From assembly GCF_000699445.3 (NCBI RefSeq), contig NC_067196.1, positions 25,809,116-25,873,115 of the forward strand: 64,000 nucleotides of DNA, given 5' to 3'. Source of the DNA: Schistosoma haematobium (Eukaryota > Platyhelminthes > Trematoda > Strigeidida > Schistosomatidae). The position numbers and the translations under genes were made by a program. Positions 57,473 through 64,000 of the stretch are shown here, in pieces (position 1 is the stretch's first letter; every line of letters begins with the position of its first letter). The notes beneath the pieces are model-generated. The model saw only the letters and a program-made list of their open reading frames with translations, was not told the DNA's origin and searched no databases.

Positions 57473-60400
57473 CCTAATCAATCTATGTATAAGAAATTGA
57501 ATTAAAGAAGACTTGACTAGATCAAATCGAGATACAACAGCCATTTGAGTAAGAAAAATACCGGTATATTTTAAGTAGCAAAGTAATAAATAAACAGTGT
57601 CACTAATCTATGATGTATTGGGAATTATTTTTCATTTGAAAAGTTAACCGAACATGTTGAACAGATAGAGCTATTTGGTAAGACATATTTTCATTAACAC
57701 TAAGTCATTGCAGAATTTGGAACCAAGACCTTCGGTATTATTAAGCTACTTCCAAGACTTTCCAGATGAAGATGCATGTTTACACAAAAATTTATTAAGT
57801 TAATAATTTTTCATTTACATTTCTGAAAGTGCTAACTTTATTGTTTGTCAATGGTACAGTCACTGAAACGAAAAAGTGAAACAAAGGGTTATCAAAACAA
57901 GATTTTACCAGATATAAATTTGGTTCTTTACTCTTTTAGTACAGAGTTATGAAATGAAGTTGATTTTATACAGTTTACTTGAGTGGTACAAACTTATTCC
58001 TTTAGTAAATTGATGTATCTTTAGGTAGTAACTAATATCATTTGTGTATAGCGCATAGTCCTGTTTGATTTATTTCTACTGAGTTACGATATGCTAAACC
58101 AAACATCTGATGTTGCAAACAATATTTTTCAATATCAAATGGTTAGGCGAAATTGACAGGAAACCTTTTCGTTTACTAAAACTTAGTCATAAGTAAAGAT
58201 TTCTCATTTCTTCAGTTTCTTTATACATTTTATTAATGTTTAAAAACGTGACTTATGATACTATACAATGTTGCCTACACTAGATAACACTTAAGTGGCT
58301 TTGAAATATTTGTTGCTCTTACAATACATAAACTAAACAAGTCATCAAGACTAAAAGTCTGTCGCTAATATGCTGACAGTGTTGTAAACAAACACTCAGG
58401 TAGGGAAAACCAATTTATTGTTTCGTGCACAATCACACTTACATACATCTAATGCATTATTTGCACGTCTTCTTTGAATCGTCTCTTACAAACTTTATTG
58501 TTCCTTCATTGATTGCTTTCAGTTATCCTATCTCTCCTCTTCATTTTAATCTTCTCAACCTTCTGCTCACAGACATTCCAATTTCGACTCGTGTTACATA
58601 CTACTTATATCTGCAAACATGAGTAGCATATACCATTATAGTACTGATACGTAAATAGTAGCTCAATGTAGCTTATTGGTTTTCCAGGATTTACAGTGGA
58701 TTTCTTTCTATCCCAAAGTCAACCATATAAGCACGTTCATTTGAAAGAAGTTTCTATATCTTTGGATTCTGATCAGGTTATAAATGTTCTTATGTACCAG
58801 TTAGTATTGTTTTCACAATTTTTATGTACAGACTCGCTGAAACATCAAAGTAATACCTCCATAACGCAACAATCAATAGGCCATTAATATTTAGTTAAGT
58901 CAGTGAGAAGACGAAGTTTATCAAGACTATCCAACATTACAACCGGTCAAACCCTAAAAATTTGTTAAGATATTTAAAAAAAGGAAACGGTTAATGTAAA
59001 CGGATAGGAATAAAAGAAAAACAAATATAATGAGTGTTAGGTGTCATTTACTTTTGAGTTTTCACTTGAACTCTCTATCATGATTCTAATTTAATTGAGA
59101 CTTTATGTTAAGGTTGGATATTTACAAATAATCTTCACTTATAGTAATTTTATGCATATATGCGTACATATGTAAGAAATTTTCTAAGACATGTTGGAAA
59201 AGTAAAAGTTAAAACTTTTCTGTTCTACTAACTAAATATCAACTTTAATTGATCAGTGCTAATTCTTTAACTTATTCTTTTAACTCCCTTATTTTACTAC
59301 CGGCGTTTCTGTAAGAAACTCATTCTTAAAGGTCATTAGCATGAGATGAAAAAAGAACCTTCAATAAAAGTTTAAGATTCTTTTATATCCTTCGCCATTT
59401 TGTTTTGTTATCAGATTCTTCAACAATGCATGTTCAACATTCAACTCTAAACATAATCTAAAATATTCACAAAACAATGAAGCTAACAAGTTATTTGCAG
59501 TACAGTTTAATTTTACGGGCGACTATATCACTCCTAACTACACAAGTCGTTCAATATGAAGATTGATGGACTAAAGTTGATGTCATGACCTAAAATACTT
59601 CATCTACAAACTAAGTGTAGTTAAATGTATTCAGAAATTTCAAAATTGTGTATAAATTAATCGAAGAAAATACGAAATATGGTAATTATTTTGTCTGACA
59701 TTAAAGTTTTTTTTGTAAAAAACAACCAAATTACATTTAAGTATAAAATAAACTTGAATTAGAATCTCTTATAACCACAGGTTAGATCTATAGAAAATGT
59801 TAGTGGTAAGGAAAACTTCGATTAGGCAGAAAATTCAACACAATGCGTCCAACGGTGTATAGAACAATTTAAAACATTAGTCACAAAACAACACAATAAA
59901 ACAGTTAGTTTAATTATCCATAAGAGTTTAATGTTTTCCTAGTTGCGTTGACTTTCGAATAGTCGCAGTTGATATAAGTGTGTCCTGAGCGGATGTGTTG
60001 ATGCTGTGTTTGGTTACAAGTAAAATTATATTCTGATTAGCAGTTAGTAGTGAAATATATGACTTAAATTTAATCTTATTCAAGACTTATCAACTGAACG
60101 TATATGTGTCCAAGTGTTGATATTCACGTAGAGATTCTACTTCACTACCTAGCACTTTAAACATGAGGGTGTTATATATAATATAAAATACACAAGCCGT
60201 TGATTTAAACAAGTTAGTAATTATATAAAATCAACTTAACAATGACTTCGAGTCAGCCAAAAAATCACCATTGAGATGCTAGTATATAGTCGTAGATTGT
60301 ATGAAACATACATCATAAATTCTAGTTCCGGCCAAAATGTAAGTTTAACAAAACATATGCTTTGTGGTAGTAATCATTGTTTTTATAACTATTTGTATGA

Positions 60401-61304
60401 TAGACGTATGTGTCCGTAAAGTAAAGGAAAAAATATTTCGTTTAGTTGACAACTAGTATGTTTAGTATAATCATTTTGTTAAATAAACTAAAAGAAACAA
60501 TCTTGTGTTCAGAATTCGTTTTATTATTAATGACGTAGTATAATATTATTCAAACTAAACATAGTAATTGATACTGTACAGTCAGTACTTGATTTCACTG
60601 TCTAAACTCAATTACAACCTATGGAACCATTTCACTAATATGTTATACGATTTCTTTAAAAGTATTTTAACATTAATCATTTAATATGTTATTTAATAGG
60701 AATTTTGTATGTGTTTTGACATTTCTCACCATAGAGTATTGAAACAAACTTATACTGAGTAAAAAAATAGTTTGAACATACCTTAGTAATGGGATATTGA
60801 TAACACACAAACTTAGTAGGATATTAATCATTATTGTTTTTCAGTGTTCAATTTATGCAAATTCAAATCTACTTTAATCGGTGCCTAACGATCAACAAAA
60901 GAAATAAATGAAAATTTTCTTCTTATAAAAAAATGAATGTCAGCATGACCTGTATTTGTTTATCTTTCTTAAACACTTTAATCTTTTCCAAGCTGAGTGG
61001 AAAAGAAACAAACCAAGAACAACTTTGATTATTCAACTTGAAACAATAACAATTATTTGTTTTAATTTTAAACAATTTGTTTACCATTCTTTGGAAACTT
61101 TGATGAATAACACTGTATTTGTATGAATATGTGTTAGGACTGTTAGGATTCTATTTATCATAATCGTTTTTATTTATGATTATCACCAAGCTTTAAATGA
61201 CGGGATCTTGACAGTTTGAATTGTCTTGATGTATCGGTAAACTGATGGCGAGTTAAACAATGGTAAATAATATTAATAAGAGTTTAGCACTTTCTACTGT
61301 TGAC
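57473..61304. other. Long AT-rich region, nothing recognised
   Basis: The longest feature-free stretch in the window. Small frames at 58425-58622 and 58696-58887 have no recognisable domain, start context or homologous repeat that I can identify. Confidence 0.45.
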
Positions 61305-61630
61305 TAGAAACTATCAGTCTCATTTGACATGTGTGCATCCTGAGCTGATTGTTTCAATATAACATTGTCATATGCGTCTTGGATTCCACTTCTAGCCAAT
61401 ACACTAGGAACTATAACATGGCACAATATCGAGAAATTATAAACCGTTACCAACATCTTTATAATCGCTGAACAAGTTAGTGTTTATTCAGTGACTGGGT
61501 AGATAACGTCCTAAACATTTGGAAGGAAAAGCACTGTGTACAAGTCTCAACACTGAAACGATGATGTATCCGGCTTACAAGTCTCGAATTGAATGAAACG
61601 AGTGACCGAGATTTCACTACTAACCATATA
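61305..61630. mobile_element. SMalpha-like pieces, inverted and degraded
   Basis: Minus-strand tail remnant (61305-61370: CATGTGTGCATCCTGAGC), a short plus-strand piece GCGTCTTGGATTCCACTTC, then a degraded plus-strand body and hammerhead (61486-61630; CTTACAAGTCTCG then GAATGAAACGAG). Order suggests an old fold-back unit. Confidence 0.55.
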
Positions 61631-62132
61631 TCACAAATATACTAGAGAAGTGAACAGTTTTGTCATAGTCTTAGTTGCTTAATAATTTCAGCTAGTAGAC
61701 CATTTTAAACCCGCTCTGTCCAGAGAATTCCAAGTACATTTTAGACATAAATCAGATAATTACAAAACTCTTAAGGTAATCTATAATTACCGGAAATACG
61801 TGTATTACTCTTGACATGGGTTAGTCCCACCAGTTACAAATGTGTCCGATTACAGGCATGATCCCTTAAAGTCAATGTATTGTGCTCCATTCTCCATAGA
61901 TTTATTTGTTCAGAAGTTGCATTAATTTCGTGACAAAACTGTATTCAGATGTATCGGTTGAACAATCAAATAAAATTAAGGATATGCTAGGTAATATACC
62001 TTAGATTTTATAGTTCACCATCTATATTAAATGCATATAAAGTATGTACGCCTTTAAACTTACAATGAATTATTAAATGAATGTACAATTTAGAATGATG
62101 ATTATTTATATGCATGATTGTTTTTGACAAAT
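61631..62132. other. AT-rich spacer
   Basis: Nothing recognised. Confidence 0.4.
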
Positions 62133-62300
62133 AAGCGTGCGCGCGAGAGACTAAAGACTCTGAGTTCGAATCTCGCGAGCGGGACCGTGGATGCGCACTT
62201 CTGACGAGTCCCACAATAGGACGAAACGACTGTCCAGTGCTTCCACGTTTTTTGATGGTGGTCTGACATCAATCAGTTCACCATCTCAATCAAAAAACAA
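62133..62300 (+). mobile_element. SINE-B copy, 5' truncated
   Basis: Begins inside the tRNA-like body, box B GAGTTCGAATCTCGC (62162), hammerhead 62195-62240 and part of the tail. Confidence 0.8.
62195..62240 (+). ncRNA. Hammerhead ribozyme (SINE-B)
   Basis: Core CTGACGA and GAAA, stem II GTCC/GGAC, GTC triplet and CAGTGC are intact. Stem III ACGACTGT keeps two outer pairs. The first stem I position is U-C. Confidence 0.65.
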
Positions 62301-63099
62301 TTAAGATGTGTATTATTTACGGAAACTTTCAACTACTAGAAAGCTGTAATGTCAAAGAAAGTGTTAAAGTATTATTCGCAATAATTCTTTACTTCAATTT
62401 GAAGTAGGTTTTTGATGCATTTTTCTATCAAAAATGTTTCTTTCAGCTATTTTCTTTCGTTTGTTATTTTCATTACATGTTTGTTTTGGTCAGACTATAA
62501 TTTATGAACGACCTTGAGAATGGATACATACCCATTAGGACTAACTAAGGGTTATAAACCAGTTAGATTTATGATTTACAGTTGATGGTTAAGGTTAAAA
62601 ATTAGATTTAGAGTTTTTATCACGAGCTATAATGCCAAAACTTTATTTAGTCAAAAGTATGAATGAATTTCGCGCCAAAAATTCGTGACTCGTTATTCTA
62701 ATATCTGATTGGTTCGTCCATAAATTATAGTCTCGCTGCTTATTTTCTTTTTTGTTGAGAAAAATAATAAATAAATGGAAATTAGTTTTTTTCAGTTGAA
62801 TTTACAAATGATGTTTGCAATAAGAATTTACAATAATTTGTAAATTACTTATACTTGCTTATTATAAACTGACGTATTATATATATATTTTTAAAAAAAG
62901 TCATCAATGAACATTTGCCTCTGGCATTATTCGGATTTTCACTTAAAGATGTTTTTTATCAACGTAAAATAAATAAGATACAATGAAAAAATTATTGAGT
63001 ATACTAGTACTTGAATACTATGGGCAAAGTGTTATTTTGAAAATATTTTCTATATCTAAGCTTATTGTCATCAAGGCGAAGAAATCAGTGATGTCATCC
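62301..63099. other. AT-rich spacer
   Basis: Nothing recognised. Confidence 0.4.
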
Positions 63100-63539
63100 A
63101 GTTTTCAATATTCACAATTGATTGATCACTGGGTGGCGATCAGTGTCATGCGTGTCTAGTCCTTATTAGTGCACATCGAATGCTATCGACCATGTTGCAA
63201 CGTGGCCACCAGCCTAGGTGACTCGACAATGCGTGCACTATTGTGAGATTAGATGGTGGTTGGAGGTATTCGTCAGGAAACCCTGGACCCGGGTTTCGTG
63301 CTACTTGGCACTCGTCAGCAAGGTGTGCCTGTAATCTTGAGGAAACTGGTGCTCCCTGGCGGATTCAATCCCGTGTCACCCAGCTTCACAGTCAGAGACG
63401 TTACCATTGAGCACCAGTTCCCTCAAGATTACAGGTACACCTTGCTGACGAGTGCCAGGTAGCACGAAACCCGGGTCCAGGGTTTCCTGTCGACTACCCC
63501 TAACCACCATCTAGTTTTCAATACTGCTCAATTGATTGA
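63100..63539. mobile_element. Repeat family C with 103-bp palindromic arms
   Basis: Positions 63251-63353 and 63410-63512 are inverted copies with only a few differences, separated by 56 bp. The block stands out by GC content. An imperfect repeat of about 26 bp (AGTTTTCAATA...AATTGATTGA) lies at 63100-63126 and 63513-63539 and may be a long target duplication or part of the element. The left flank 63127-63250 is shared with the copy at 20740-20866. The short frame at 63253-63462 is incidental. Confidence 0.7.
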
Positions 63540-64000
63540 GTTAGATTCCGTAGTGTATACTACGTCAAATTTGTAGAGTGGAACGGGAATACGTCAAGAA
63601 ATTTATTCAAAATCGTCTCATAGTCAGAAGTATAATTAGCCTTGAAGTACGAGTGAACTAAGATCTTGGATGAAAAGAATCAGTATTCAGAAACCGATTC
63701 GTTTTCTCTCTTTATAAAAATGAAATTTTCGTGTTTTGTGTTTTTTTTTCCAGTAATCTGTTGATCAAATAAATCAATAAACTAAAAAAAACTACCAAAT
63801 TGACAACGTAAAATTAATTAGTTTTAATTATAAACTTGTGTTCAACGTCATCAAAAATATAAATCGTTAGAAAAACTATATGGAACCAGAATCAATTGAC
63901 TTTTATTTAGCTAAAGTCGTCGAGAGAGAAAGAATAGTAACGAGTAGAAATAATAAACGAGCCTGTGAAAATAGTAACAAATAGAAAAAACATCAGTAAT
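63540..64000. other. AT-rich end of window
   Basis: Nothing recognised. Confidence 0.4.

Noticed and set aside
1..64000. CRISPR array or bacterial operon
   Set aside because: No regularly spaced short repeats with unique spacers; composition and repeat content are eukaryotic.

Overview
The window reads as gene-poor, strongly AT-rich DNA from a blood fluke (Schistosoma). The genus call rests on repeats: tRNA-derived SINEs carrying hammerhead ribozymes (one family matches the known schistosome SMalpha element), an RTE-clade non-LTR retrotransposon with TAAG-type tails, and a Penelope-like fragment with a GIY-YIG domain. The species cannot be fixed from this alone. I see no host protein-coding gene, rRNA or functional tRNA that I could defend. 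Almost everything recognisable is mobile DNA.

The only substantial coding locus is a full-length RTE-type element on the minus strand, 31149-34358, bounded by a perfect 14-bp target-site duplication. It encodes an AP-type endonuclease and a reverse transcriptase in two frames. A run of seven A's separates them, one base away from a single long polyprotein. Older RTE pieces lie at 1062-1995, 7836-8788, 11212-11276, 17441-18066, 38137-38295, 38934-39540 and 52240-52310. The pieces at 1062 and 7836 share 562 identical bases that already contain an in-frame stop.

Two SINE families dominate by number. SMalpha-like copies lie at about 10.2, 16.2, 22.4, 44.3, 46.1-47.2, 49.2, 54.0, 55.5, 57.4 and 61.3 kb. 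A second family, called SINE-B here, has about twenty copies across the window. A complete SINE-B copy is about 387 bp: a 5' leader, a tRNA-like body with box A and box B, a hammerhead of about 46 nt, and a tail ending near CCCCTTCTGATAAT. Several hammerheads are complete on paper (36411-36456 and 56535-56580 are best); others have lost essential bases.

The most unusual structure is that many SINE copies are not simple insertions. They are fold-back units in which two copies sit head to head, and the whole unit is bracketed by one target-site duplication (436-647, 11737-12230, 20887-21338, 35863-36542, 42665-42838, 49161-49554; less sure at 56225-56644). Both families do this. Where a tRNA-like body is present it usually points toward the arm with the clipped tail, while the arm with the complete tail lacks the body. 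This looks like twin priming on two SINE RNAs, or mobilisation of an already inverted RNA.

A third repeat (family C) forms a near-perfect 103-bp palindrome at 63251-63512. LTR-like or promoter-like stretches lie at 4320-4730 and 44600-45000. The rest is AT-rich intergenic or intronic sequence with microsatellites.
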